Source of the DNA: Terana coerulea | Taxonomy: Eukaryota; Basidiomycota; Agaricomycetes; Polyporales; Phanerochaetaceae | DNA length: 16,548 nt | NCBI GenBank assembly: GCA_024811115.1 | Contig: JAKOGH010000857.1 | Span: forward strand, 1 to 16,548 | Direction: 5' to 3' | In this document: one piece after another, positions 1 through 9,595 of the stretch | Position numbering within the stretch: position 1 is the first letter of the stretch | Layout: each line of letters begins with the position of its first letter | Notes under the pieces: model-generated | The model's input: only the letters and a program-made list of their open reading frames with translations | Told to the model about the DNA's origin: nothing | Databases searched by the model: none | Translations under genes and position numbers: made by a program

Positions 1-174
1 CCGCACGGTAAGGAACGTTCCTGACATACGTATCTGCACCGCCATTGGGGCGCACACGATGCTCGGTGAAAGATATCCGCTATGCAAGCCCACACGCGGC
101 CTGTCGCCGATGCACCGATGCGCCCGGCTCTTCCACCGGTGCAAGTTCCAAATATATATTCGCTTCCTCCGCGG

Positions 175-193
175 CGGCGCGTCATTCGCGCCG
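175..193. repeat. Perfect 7-bp hairpin, loop TCATT
   Basis: CGGCGCG (175-181) and CGCGCCG (187-193) are exact inverted copies around the 5-nt loop TCATT. No T-run follows, so it is not a bacterial-type terminator, and no gene is near. The stem and loop resemble the hairpin at 470-488. Confidence 0.5.
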
Positions 194-257
194 TGAAGAA
201 TATTCTTGGGCGTTCGTATATGTAGGAGCACCGCAACATTCGGGCAGTCTCTAGCTA

Positions 258-440
258 GTTGCCGAATCTGCAGTGAAGTCATCGGCGTACTGTTGCCAAC
301 ATATCACCGTACTGCAATATGTATGATCATGAGCTCTAGATCGGTGAGAGGGTTGCCGATACCCACTATAGATATGCCCTTATAGCGCAGGGCGTATGAC
401 CGAGATCCGACTGATACTGTTGCCGATGCTTAGTGAAGTC
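258..440. repeat. Loose direct repeat GTTGCCGA...GTGAAGTC
   Basis: GTTGCCGA occurs at 258, 352 and 419 on the + strand. The copies at 258-280 and 419-440 both continue, after 6-7 variable bases, into AGTGAAGTC; allowing one gap they agree at about 18 of 22 positions. The middle copy lacks this second half. It may be a remnant of a decayed repeat; no function can be assigned. Confidence 0.35.
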
Positions 441-469
441 TAGCGGCGGAGTCGGCCTCATTGAATCCA

Positions 470-488
470 GCAAGCGTCACTCGCTTGC
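470..488. repeat. Perfect 7-bp hairpin, loop TCACT
   Basis: GCAAGCG (470-476) and CGCTTGC (482-488) pair exactly around the loop TCACT. Together with the hairpin at 175-193 it gives a shared core GCG-TCAYT-CGC. Confidence 0.5.
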
Positions 489-490
489 CT

Positions 491-525
491 GTTGCACAAG
501 GAGAGGACACTGGAGCTAGTGCAAC
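491..525. repeat. Perfect 7-bp inverted repeat, 21-nt spacer
   Basis: GTTGCAC (491-497) and GTGCAAC (519-525) are exact inverted copies separated by 21 nt, starting two bases after the hairpin at 470-488. The pair forms two adjacent stems. No gene context. Confidence 0.45.
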
Positions 526-2181
526 GAACTAAACTATGTGGAAATCAGCGATAACTCCGACAACGACAAGACTAAAGTGCATAGCTTACTGCGATGCGGT
601 TCTCTGGATCGACTAGAACGCTCCCGGCAGAGTGCAAGCGACGCATAACTGATGTAATCTGTCATGTGAAAACGCTAGCACAGGGAGCGGCCACACAGGA
701 GTAGCGCACTGGGCATGCCGGCATTCAGAACTTGGCGAGCGAAGACTGCACTAGTCTTGGTCGTTACGCCGCCACGAGGCGACAGGATGACATTTCTGGG
801 AGGCAGGCACCAAGCATCGGACTCGCCGCGATCGCCGCCCTTCGCGTCTCTCGTTCATCAGCAACGAGGTACGTCGGTCCCGGCGGTGGCAACCGGCTTG
901 TCTTGCGGCATGTACGCTTAGGGCGCCGTTAGAAGGAAAACTCTGTGGTGGAGATAGGAAGTGCTCACTAGGGAGGCCTTGCTGACATCAATTACCGCTT
1001 ATATCAGCAAATCGTCGAATAGTGCAGGAACAAAATATGCTGCTGGTCCGATGCTTTGACAGTTGGCACATTTTAGTAGGATAAATGAGGTAATTTGGAC
1101 GTACGCTGCAGCGTCTGGGGTCACCATAGAGCTCCTGAAATAACCAAATTACAGATGCCAAGAGCGATGTCGGCGCCGCATTTGTCCCACACTAATCCAG
1201 ACATCGGCGGTGGCAACAAGTGTACCTTTAAGCTGGGCTCAATTAGCCTCTCCATTCGCAATGAAACAGGCGAGAGCCTGTAGACCGCGGGCGTTGCATG
1301 CTGAATCATTCTGAGTAACACAAACATGTTAGTTACAGGAATATATTAATATGAGCATGCAAGATTCACGTACACGTAAAGGGTTCTCCTCTAACCACGA
1401 GCAAAATACCGATGTACCAACAAAGTGCCGACGACTGTCTTGTCGCTCGGAATAGCAAACGACGTTGCATAGTTGACTCCCGGACAAGCGGCATTCGGAT
1501 TTACGTGTTCTTGTCTGGCTCACGTCGATCGGCACTGCTGCTGTAAGACGTTCACGTTACAAGTGCGCTGCGCTCACTTGGACCAGTTCAAATGGGTCCC
1601 TGAAAGATCTTCTTGTGGCGGCTCGCTTGTGCAAAAACGCCCTTAAGATAGCAAGCGTACCTCGGCGTAATCCACTACGCAGCCTCAGCATACATGCTTT
1701 GAAAGCCTGTGCAATGAGCTATATTGGTATGAAACAAAAGCTCCGTAGACAGATCCCTGCTAACGAGAAGGTTAGTTTCAGCCTTCAGGACATGCATGTA
1801 AGGCCGCGCACCATAAGCTCTCGGGAGTCGGCAATGCAAAAATGCCACAGTGAGTACAAGTAACTTGCGGAGGCCAAAAGGCCTCAATCCAGTTTCCTTT
1901 GTCTGCTTATGATGAAAAAGATGGTAGTCAACCTATGTCTCTGCTCCAAGTAAACATGCTCAGTTCAAGGTGAAGATGAGAGATGCAAGCAACGTTCAAG
2001 CCGCCGCGGCCAGAGCCTGCGCTACTCACAGCCACGTGTGGTATGTAACGTGACCAGCTACCATATTGGGCACCGTGATCCTGGACACGTCTCTCTCGAC
2101 ATTGCTACGCTTGTTTTCGGCTACCTTTTGACTTACCACTTTATAGAAGGGGAATTAGACTCGAGAATAGCGGATTAAACC

Positions 2182-4099
2182 ATGGTAACTTCTTTTCCTG
2201 AGATAATGAACTATGAAACCAATAGCATGCCATACAGGTCGTACTTGCCGCTTCAATATGCACGAAGGCTGGTAAAGGTCACTCAAGTTTCTCCTAGCTT
2301 TTGCTATTGCGCGTGCTGAATGCTGTCTTAGCCGTTGTATCAAGACAATTCCGTGACATGTCAAGAGCACGGATAGAATCACTGCTTGCCTCATTCCCAA
2401 AAGTCATCCCGACAAACACCCAGCACACCTCGGTCGAGACCGCCGACGTCCGCTATGTCTACCAACCCCTAGAAGACCTTTACATCGTGCTTATTACCAA
2501 CAAATCCTCGAATATTCTCCAGGACATCGAAACACTGCACCTCTTCGCCCGCGTCGTGTCGGACATGTGCCGGACGGCCGACCAGCGCGAGATCTCGAAG
2601 AACGCGTTCGATATCCTGGAGGCGTTTGACGAGATCGTGAGCCTGGGGTACCGCGAGTCGGTGAACATGATGCAGGTCCGCAACATCCTGGAGATGGAGA
2701 GTCACGAGGAGAAGATTCAGGAAATCATTGCCAGAGTGAGCACATCGCATCCTGCACTACTTGGTATCATATTCATGCCTGGACGTTTGACACTAGAACA
2801 AAGAAGCGGAAGCCAAGGAAGAGCTCAAGCGCCGCGCAAAGCAGCTCGAAATGCAACGGCGCGAGCAGCAACGACGCACAGCCGCGGGCGGTCCGTCCGG
2901 AGGCAGCTACCTCGGTGGTGGGATCTCTGGCTACGCACCTGTCCCCAACGGTACGACGCGCCCAGCCCGGCGCGTCAGGCCTCCCTGCGCCATCTACTTT
3001 ACGCACACCCCAATTCAAAGGTACCGGTATGAAGCTCGGCAGCAAGAAGACAACTCAGTCACAACTTTTGGATGCCCTTGGTGGCGAAGCTTTGTTGTCT
3101 GAAGATATGTCCGTTCCGGGCACGCCTGTGCCGCCTGAACCTGTCGCCGCCGCTGCGCCCAAGGATGAGCGGGGCAGTTTGCCCACCGTGACTGCGGAAA
3201 GGTACGTCATATCTCGCAAGTACAGACTCAACGTATTGACGGATATTTCACAGTGTGCACGCGGTCGTCCGCGAAAACATCTCACTCGAGCTCGTTCGTG
3301 AGGGTGGGTTGAACAACCTTGAGCTCAAGGGTGACATGAACCTGCAAATTACCGACGCCGCTTTGGCACGCGTCAAGCTCTCACTTGCTGAGCCTGCTAC
3401 TGCATTCGGTCCGGAGCTGCAGTACAAGCAACATCCCAATGTCGGCAAGTTCGCCGCCAATAAGGAGCGTGTTATTGCTCTGAAGGATCCATCGCGGTCG
3501 TTCCCTGTCGGCCAATCTTTGGCCGTATTGAAGTGGAGATACTCTGGGAAGGATGAGAGTTACGTTCCTCTGTCAAGTGCGAACTTTCGCTTTTCATGTC
3601 CAGGCGCTTTCTCACGATACTTGCACAGTCAACTGCTGGCCTACTCCTTCCAACGACGGTACTTGTGATGTCAACATTGAGTACGAGCTCGAGAATGAGG
3701 GCTTAATACTTCACGACGTTGTCATCTCTATTCCTCTCCCGTGAGCAGCCATGCATCTTCTTTTCAACACTATCATAACTCTGACCACCATCCTACGCAA
3801 CTAGTGACGGCTCATACCCCACTGTCTCATCACACACCGGCGACTGGGCGCTGAACTCTTCAAGTCACGCCATTGACTGGAACATTGGCCGCGTCGACTC
3901 TAGCGAGCGCTCCGGCACGCTCGAGTTCAGCGTCGGTGGCGACGACGCCGGGGCGTTCTTCCCCGTCCGCGTAAACTTCGTCGCGCAGGGTAGCATCGCC
4001 GGCGTCCGCCTAGCGTCCATCACCCGGGTGGACAATGGCGAGGAGGTGACGTTCTCGGAGGACGCGAGCGTCGTCGTGGATAACTACACCGTCGTCTGA
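2182..4099 (+). CDS. RET2: Coatomer (COPI) subunit delta, 7 exons, two internal frame breaks
   Basis: Delta-COP is part of the COPI coat that forms Golgi-to-ER and intra-Golgi vesicles. My exons are 2182-2184, 2238-2277, 2332-2735, 2797-3201, 3254-3576, 3629-3740 and 3805-4099; the introns are 52-64 nt. The first coding exon is just ATG, and the second encodes VVLAASICTKAGK, the conserved family start. The longin-like N-terminal domain (about residues 1-145) has QFRDMSRARIESLLASFPK and YVYQPLEDLYIVLIT; a K/E/R-rich linker follows (KEELKRRAKQLEMQRREQQR), then the motif FKGTGMKLGSKK, then a mu-homology domain from about residue 280 (SVHAVVRENISLELVREGG) to DNYTVV and the stop. Exon 4 changes frame twice, near 2945-2951 and 2981-2986, each like one missing base. 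Restoring two bases makes the spliced length a multiple of three (about 527 codons, normal for the family). The donor of intron 2 is GTCACT (2278), chosen because it keeps the conserved GKA; GTAAAG at 2272 is the alternative. Gene identity is very sure; whether the breaks are real is open. Confidence 0.95.
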
Positions 4100-5031
4100 G
4101 TCTGGGTTGCTATAAGCTAAATTATAAGGATGTTAACCAGCTGTCTTGTTGTGCGCAATGTTTGCTAGTCTTCGTCGTGGAGGGCTTGTAACATTGACTG
4201 CGCCGAGTATGCACACCGCCGTACTATCTAACCGACTACGGCCGGTCCTGGTCGGATTGTATAGCGGAAACACATTTCCTGGATTGGGCAGGGCAAGGCA
4301 ATCCTGTGTACTCAACCTATCAAAGACCAGGCAAGCAGGCGACCAACAGGCAACTGCGATCTGTACGACGACGCCCGCCATCGCGAGGAGCATGTCTTCG
4401 AAATTCTAATTGGCCCGCAGACTCCCATCCGGATCCCATACCGCCATTTTTGCTAACAGAACATCCTCTACTACTTTCTCCGTAGCTATCATGATCGTGT
4501 AGAAGAGAGTTGAGACTTGTCATGTGCATTGAAGCATAAGGCTATAACTAACTTTAAATGACGCGAAGTTACACCGTTATATTTAGCGTTCTGCAGCTTA
4601 CTTATATATGTACGGCTGCAAAATGCTCTCCAAAAGTGCTCCTAGGCTCGTACGCACTGATCACCATTGACACGAATTATGAAGAATAAAGTTGGCATGG
4701 TAGCTTGAACTTCAAACCAACATCTGGATGACCGGGACCTCCCAATGAAGCTCATTGACAACACTGGTACTGCCCGCCGGTGTCTAGAGTTGAATATGTG
4801 ACTTCAATAAGGCCGTTATGGGCGCCACAACGTCTTCCATCAGGAAGCATCACGGTTCCGAGGCTGTGTCTGCACTGCACATTGACTACTTACTTAGTCC
4901 TACCCTGCATGTTCGAACGAACTGCCCCTCCTCCAGCATTTCCTTTCATATCCCCACCTCAGCTCTGAACGACTCGACACGACACACAACGATCTGAGAC
5001 TCGGAAGAGGCCGAGGAGCCACTAGGCCACG
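4100..5031. other. Intergenic region, no gene seen
   Basis: This stretch lies between the delta-COP stop and the next start. The longest frames (87 residues or fewer, on both strands) show no domain and no conserved-looking splice chain. It presumably holds the 3' end of the delta-COP transcript and the promoter of the C2 gene. A CT-rich stretch at about 4925-4965 just before that gene is typical of fungal promoters. An AATAAA lies at about 4685 on the + strand, rather far from the upstream stop. Confidence 0.6.
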
Positions 5032-6930
5032 ATGTCTTCCGAGTACGTGCTGCGCTATTCACGTCACAAGGGCAGTTGTTGACTACATTGAATCCCGCAG
5101 ACCCTGGTATCTGACTGGTATGCACATGAAGGCTATTCACTTGGACTCTGAGCTGAAAGCTCGGTTGCAGCCGTGCGGACGCAGGGGTCCTCTTCCTTCG
5201 CCCGGAGAAGTCCTGGCGCCCCATCGTCTCAGTCTTGCTGGTGGAGACTGAGCAGACCCACGAAACAACCCTTGGCTGTGACGGTCAAAACCCAAACCTG
5301 AAGACCCCTTTCGTACTGTACGTGGCCGTGATACTCTGCATCATATTCGCTTCAATCTCCAGGCTAGGCACGACGTCGACCACGACACACATTTGGACGT
5401 CAAGGTCTGGCACAAAGCCCAAACCAAAAAGCAGCGGCGGAAGCGGCACCTTGTAGGGTCGGTGTACATCACACTTGGAGAGCTTGTGCGAAAACAAGAG
5501 TCGTTGGATCGGTCTGGCTCAGGTGTGAAGCACGTCTCCGCTCTTCACGGAAGGTTGCTCACCTGCTGACGCCAGATATTACCATCCACCTCAAATGCCC
5601 TCCACCGCAAAAACGCAGCCCTTCAATTGGCGGTTCAAGACAGACCAACTGCGCAAGCATCACCCTCCGATTACGTCCTCCATCTCCACCCGCCGAGTCG
5701 TCCTCCTCAGCTACGCTTGTTCCGTCGGCATCCTCGTCTGTGTATGATGAAGATGCCTATTCAGACGCTACAATGTCCGATGTGAGCGAAGCAGGTCCGT
5801 ACCTCATCGTTATATATGCTGGTTCACGCTTGACTTTTGTGCAGCGGATCCGGTACCAGACCTGGAGGAGCCATGGGGCAAGCCAGAGAATATCCTGCCA
5901 GATTCTCAGCTGGCCGGGTTGCGGAAGCGGCTCAAAAGAAGAAGATAAAGCCATACTGTCTCGACTCCGCCGACGAGGCTGCACCATCATCGTCTGAATA
6001 CGAGTCCTCACGACCGCATACCCCACCACCGCAGGAAGAATACTTCCCATACTATGCCGACGTCGACACTAGCTTTGACATGTCGGAGAAGTGCTGTGAC
6101 AAGGAGGAAGAAGCGCATCCATGTGTGCTCCCCCAATACACGGACGGCCAGAGTGTACTCGAGCGGGAGCTGTCGCTTTTCGAGGGCGTCGTGGATCTCT
6201 TCTCGCCATATCGTGAGATGCTGCAGTTGGACTCCGGCCAGGGCGACTGGTCGAACCTGCAGGGCCGGCTGCTGACTGAGTGGTACGCCATCGGGGCCTC
6301 GCTGTTAGCCATGGCTACGTAAGTCTCCCGCCGCCCTCCGCATAACAGCCCGCTCACCCCACCCGCAGGCTCAACGCAGCCGTCTTCGGCTACAACGGCA
6401 GCGGGAACCTCTTCCCCGTCGACAGCACGGCGATGAGCGCTGTCGCGCTCGGCGGGATGGCGTCCGGTGTCGGGCTCGTCGCCGACGTCTGGTTCCTCGT
6501 GCTCTACACCGGGCTCGACTGCGCCAAGTTCCGGCGGCGCGCGCTCGGCGTGAACGGCACGTTCGTGTTTTTCTGCCTCGCGTGCCGCGTGCCGACGCTC
6601 GCGCTCTTCGCGTCCGCCGTCGCGCTGCTCGTCTTCCTCGCGTGCGTCGTCTGGGACACGTGGTCGACGTCGGTGCTGCTCATATGCTGTGCGGCGGGCG
6701 TGCTGCTCACGCTGCAGTACCTCGTGTATGGCGCGCACCGGTGCTTCAACTTTGGCCTGTGGGTGACATGGAAGGTCGGGCAGGTGGTGAGGAGAGTATT
6801 TTATCGCCCGGCCGTGGAGACGGGGGCGCAGCCGTGTGCTGCACCTGCTGGACCGTCAGCGCATGAAGCGGGACGGGAAGCGGAGGTGGAGATGCGCGAG
6901 CGGGAGAGTGTTGGGCCCTCCAAGTGTTGA
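5032..6930 (+). CDS. C2-domain protein with four C-terminal membrane helices, 7 exons, one frame break
   Basis: I do not recognise a named gene. Model: exons 5032-5042, 5101-5117, 5185-5312, 5363-5522, 5576-5794, 5845-6318 and 6369-6930; introns 50-67 nt. The N-terminal part reads as a C2 domain (a beta-sandwich that often binds lipid or calcium): LFLRPEKSWRPIVSV, TTLGCDGQNPNLKTPF, HLDVKVWHKAQTKKQRRKRH, LVGSVYITLGEL and DITIHLKCPPP. An acidic, Ser/Pro-rich linker follows (SVYDEDAYSDATMSDVSEA, then SADEAAPSSSEYESS). The C-terminal half has four hydrophobic spans, at TEWYAIGASLLAMAT, GLVADVWFLVLYTGL, LALFASAVALLVFLACVVW and TSVLLICCAAGVLLTLQYLV, then a short charged tail. Near 5931-5945 the frame shifts once, as if one A were missing from the AAAA run; adding it gives about 523 codons. 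The first two exons are the least certain; an alternative intron 5107-5170 also keeps frame. Membrane attachment and lipid binding are inference. Confidence 0.75.
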
Positions 6931-7113
6931 TACCAAAATGCTACGGTGATACCTCATTATGGAAATCTGGATTTATATACTTGCATCTATCATTGGGCTG
7001 TACGGCTGTACTTGGTTGTTGTACTTCTTGCAATTGCATGTTCCCATAGCGTGCGTGCAGTGCATAATGCAAGTCTATAAGGTAGCCTCCAGCACCTAGT
7101 GCCATCTCCGTGA

Positions 7114-7119
7114 AATAAA
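7114..7119 (+). terminator. Possible polyadenylation signal AATAAA
   Basis: AATAAA lies 184 nt after the stop of the C2 gene and just before the stop of the convergent MICOS gene, so it could mark the 3' end of the C2 transcript. Fungal signals are loose and the site is supported only by sequence. Confidence 0.3.
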
Positions 7120-7143
7120 TGCAGTAGGGAGCAAGGCCTACAT

Positions 7144-8254
7144 CTATACCAGTCGCTTCATCTCCTGCTTGACCTCCTCGGCCTTTTTCTCCACAGCCTC
7201 CTTCGCCTGCTCCGCCTTGCTCTCCAGCACTGCGCCGACCTTGGCTGCCTCTACCTCTGCGGCGTGCACAGTCTCGACCACTTGCACCTTCGCCTGCTCC
7301 ACGGCGCCGACGGGGACTCGTCTCTCCTCCGCCTGCGTGCCGAGCGCCGCGCGCACCTTCAGGCCCGTCGCGTCCTGCACGCGGTCCAGCAGTCCCGCGA
7401 CACCCTCGCCGAGCGCCGCGCGGCCCTCGTGCGTCTTCGCCTTGAGCATCTCCCACGTCATGGCCGTGTGCGCCTTCGCGACGTCGTGCTTCTGCGCGAG
7501 CTCCGGGAGGTAGCGCTCCTCGAGCCCGCCGAGGTACGCGCTGACGTTCGCCGCGGTATGAGGCAGGAAGTGGTTGAAGGAGAGGAGGAGCAGTGTGGGT
7601 GGGAGCGCGAGCCGCGCGAGGATGCCGCGGTTGCGGGCGAGCACGGAGCCGGTGAGCGTTGCGACGCCGACGTAGAGCACGCCGGGGGTGAGGGGTTCGT
7701 CTGGCGCGATGAGGGATTTCACTCGGTCTGCGGAAATTACGTTGGTTCATTCGCGGCGGAAGAGTGAGAGATGGGAGAGTGGTCTGCAGTGTGAATAAAC
7801 GTCACGACGAGAGTTTCATGACCCACGTACGTTCAACGGCATGCTCTACTCCAATCCATCTCGAAACAAGTCCCTGCACCTGCCCATGCGCCTGCTGATA
7901 CGTCTGCGTGACGGCGACTCGCGCTTTGCCAATCTGGTGCTCTAGCTCCGACGGGACCTCCTGCACGACTATCTCCGGTTGTGGGGCTGGGTATATGGGC
8001 AGCTGTTCGGTGCATTTATCGGTATATATTGGATGTCACCAATCGAAGAGCGGAAAGTGAGTACAGAGCCAAAAACCAAGACCTAGATTATGCACCTTCT
8101 CCTTCCGCGCCTGGTCATGTTCGTGGACGAGGACTGCTGCAGTTGCTCCCGCACTGAGCAGGGTCCTTCTGTTCTTTCGCGCCAGAATATGTCAGCCGCG
8201 GTGCATCATAAAAGCCAGTGAAATGCTCACAAAGCGTAGAGATGACCGCAACAT
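7144..8254 (-). CDS. MICOS complex subunit MIC26/MIC27 (apolipoprotein O family), 4 exons
   Basis: This family sits in the inner mitochondrial membrane and helps shape cristae junctions. Exons in order of translation: 8254-8231, 8173-8096, 8002-7831 and 7727-7144; introns 57, 93 and 103 nt. The spliced length is 858 nt, 285 residues, with no break. The N-terminus MLRSSLRFNRRTLLSAG is rich in Arg, Ser and Leu and lacks acid residues, as expected for a mitochondrial targeting sequence. Next come LPIYPAPQPEIVVQEVPSEL and WIGVEHAVEHRVKSLIAPDE, family hallmarks, then two hydrophobic stretches (LTPGVLYVGVATLTGSVLA and LALPPTLLLLSFNHFLP), and an Ala/Glu/Lys-rich C-terminal half likely to be helical or coiled coil, ending KQEMKRLV. 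The first intron ends in AAAG with an ideal CTGAC branch site just upstream. The two last introns are longer than others here. Assignment to MIC26 or MIC27 cannot be settled from the sequence. Confidence 0.88.
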
Positions 8255-8634
8255 GTCTCTTCGAGCGTGCGGTAAATGTCGGGCGAGCAAAGTACGGATT
8301 TGGAAGGTCGGCGGGCGGTGGTGGCGTCAAGCGCCTGACAGAACACGCCGCTCCGCTCACCGGCACACCGGAGATACCTTCCTTGCTTTCGACCACCTTG
8401 AACTCAACGCTCTGCATATGTTCTGAGGCTCGCTGTCCGCTCTATACTGAGGTACTATATTTCGCGACAGTAGCTTCATCGAGCAAATTATTTGTGAGTA
8501 TTATGTTGGTCGCAGGTGCACATGGCCTCACTGTTCACATCATCGTGTCGGGTAGTGGAAGGCATTTCAGAGCTAAGTACTGCGGAGCCCTCGATCGACC
8601 TAAAGCTACATATACAATACTCTTGGGCTACTCA
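8255..8634. promoter_or_regulatory. Shared divergent promoter region
   Basis: The MICOS gene (-) and the F-box gene (+) are transcribed away from each other across 380 bp, so both promoters must lie here. ACATATACAATA at about 8608-8619 is TATA-like but only about 20 nt before the F-box start. No clear operator motif is visible. Confidence 0.45.
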
Positions 8635-9222
8635 ATGACGCTGTACGGCGCACCTTCCCCGGCCCTCCCTCTGGAAGTGTTAGCTAGATCGTTGTGGATT
8701 TCCTCTTAGATAATCATCCTACCCTGAGAGCCTGTGCTCTCACATGCCGCTCCCTCCTCTACCGGACTCGCCACCACCTCTTCGAAAAATTGTGTTGAAG
8801 GATGCCGCGCATGCTTCTACGTTTGTCACTGCTCTGCAGCATGACCCCTACAGTTGCAGCGCCGTGCGTCACCTTCAGCTGGGAAAACATGGCGGCATGA
8901 AGTGGGCGGGGGCTATCGTCCTTTTACTACTTCCGATGACATACAAGCTGGGGTCGCTCTCATTACAAGGTCTAGACTATCAGCAGCACAGGTGCCTCCA
9001 CCTATACCTCTCGCAGGTTCGCCATAGCCTGCGACGACTCACATTGACTTTCTGCCACTTTGATTCCTTCTCCGGCATCACACGGCTGCTGCTGGCTCTT
9101 CCATATGTCGACAACCTCGCAATGGATCACACCTTTCTCGATAAAGGGACATCTGGTGATCAGAGCTCCTTCGAACGACATCGGCGAAGTTCGGATTTTA
9201 TGCTGTCGACGCTCCGCGTTCA

Positions 9223-9256
9223 GCTGTCGGAAAAGCGAGAAATCCTGGTCAGGCAT
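9223..9256 (+). repeat. Left terminal inverted repeat
   Basis: Begins GCTGTCGGAAAAG and runs into AATCC and CCTGGTCAGGC. It pairs with the repeat at 9883-9916, with 13 exact bases at the outer end and weaker matching inward. Confidence 0.6.
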
Positions 9257-9343
9257 CCCAGGTTCTGAGCGCCTGATATGACCTGACCAGGCGCACGCGG
9301 CGAGCTGGTCAGGCATGATCAGGCAATATCAACCACGATCAGG
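9244..9343. repeat. Left cluster of CCTGRYCAGG palindromes
   Basis: Near-palindromic CCTGGTCAGG (9244-9253), CCTGACCAGG (9282-9291), CTGGTCAGG (9305-9313), GATCAGG (9317-9323) and GATCAGG (9337-9343) lie within 100 nt. Sub-terminal arrays of this type are common transposase-binding regions in DNA transposons; that role is inferred. Confidence 0.6.
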
Positions 9344-9489
9344 TAGTCATCTGGAACAGTAGTTGTAGATTTCTATTACTTGTACATACTCTATAGATGT
9401 CTGGGATGCCTTCCATCCATTTGTTTGTGTTGCGAAGTGGCTGGAAATGGAGCTGACATTGAGTATATATTCCAAATACAAACGCACCG

Positions 9490-9595
9490 TGATATTGCCC
9501 GGCTAGTGTAGTAGTAACGCGTTGCGAGCCTGTGCACGCGTAGAAGCCTTGGGTTCAATCCGCGGGGTTGCAACAATAATTGCAAGGTTTATTTA
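9490..9595 (+). repeat. tRNA-like (SINE-like) segment with A-box and B-box matches
   Basis: A run resembling a tRNA body is present: a D-arm/A-box-like GGCTAGTGTAGTAGTAACGC at 9501-9520, then 32 nt on, GGGTTCAATCC at 9551-9561, close to the pol III B-box GGTTCRANTCC. The T-stem around it pairs poorly and no acceptor stem closes, so it is not a working tRNA. It reads as the head of a tRNA-derived SINE lying between the two palindrome clusters. An AT-rich tail follows (about 9574-9650). Confidence 0.45.

Larger units (their letters stand above)
1..2181. other. No supported gene; 5' intergenic region
   Basis: No open frame here reaches 85 residues, and none of the translations on either strand shows a recognisable domain, a codon bias like the neighbouring genes, or a convincing chain of spliced exons. 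The stretch does hold short perfect hairpins near 175-193, 470-488 and 491-525 and a loose direct repeat around GTTGCCGA (258, 352, 419), listed separately. It may be plain intergenic DNA or a worn-out transposon. The last 40 bases before 2182 include a TATA-like TTTATAGAAG (about 2140-2149) that could belong to the coatomer gene. Confidence 0.6.

Noticed and set aside
1580..1606. T-arm-like AGTTCAAATGGGTCC suggesting a tRNA gene
   Set aside because: The stem around the loop does not pair in tRNA geometry and no A-box, anticodon arm or acceptor stem is present upstream.
1615..1863. 82-residue frame on the + strand
   Set aside because: No domain, no family likeness, and an overlapping frame of similar length on the other strand; looks like chance.
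2951..2978. A very short intron (15-28 nt) to explain the delta-COP frame change
   Set aside because: Far below the 50-nt minimum of the other introns here, and it would remove family-like residues readable in the second frame.
5853..5909. A 57-nt GT-AG intron inside exon 6 of the C2 gene
   Set aside because: Its length is a multiple of three and it does not repair the frame break; the bases read as sensible protein (PDLEEPWGKPENILPDSQ).
6052..6738. 228-residue frame on the - strand, rich in Arg/Glu/His
   Set aside because: It is the shadow of the GC-rich last exons of the C2/membrane gene, which carries clear hydrophobic spans and spliced frame continuity.
6941..7750. 269-residue Arg/Gly/Ala-rich frame on the - strand
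   Set aside because: It overlaps the MICOS gene in another frame; the MICOS frame has the conserved family motifs.
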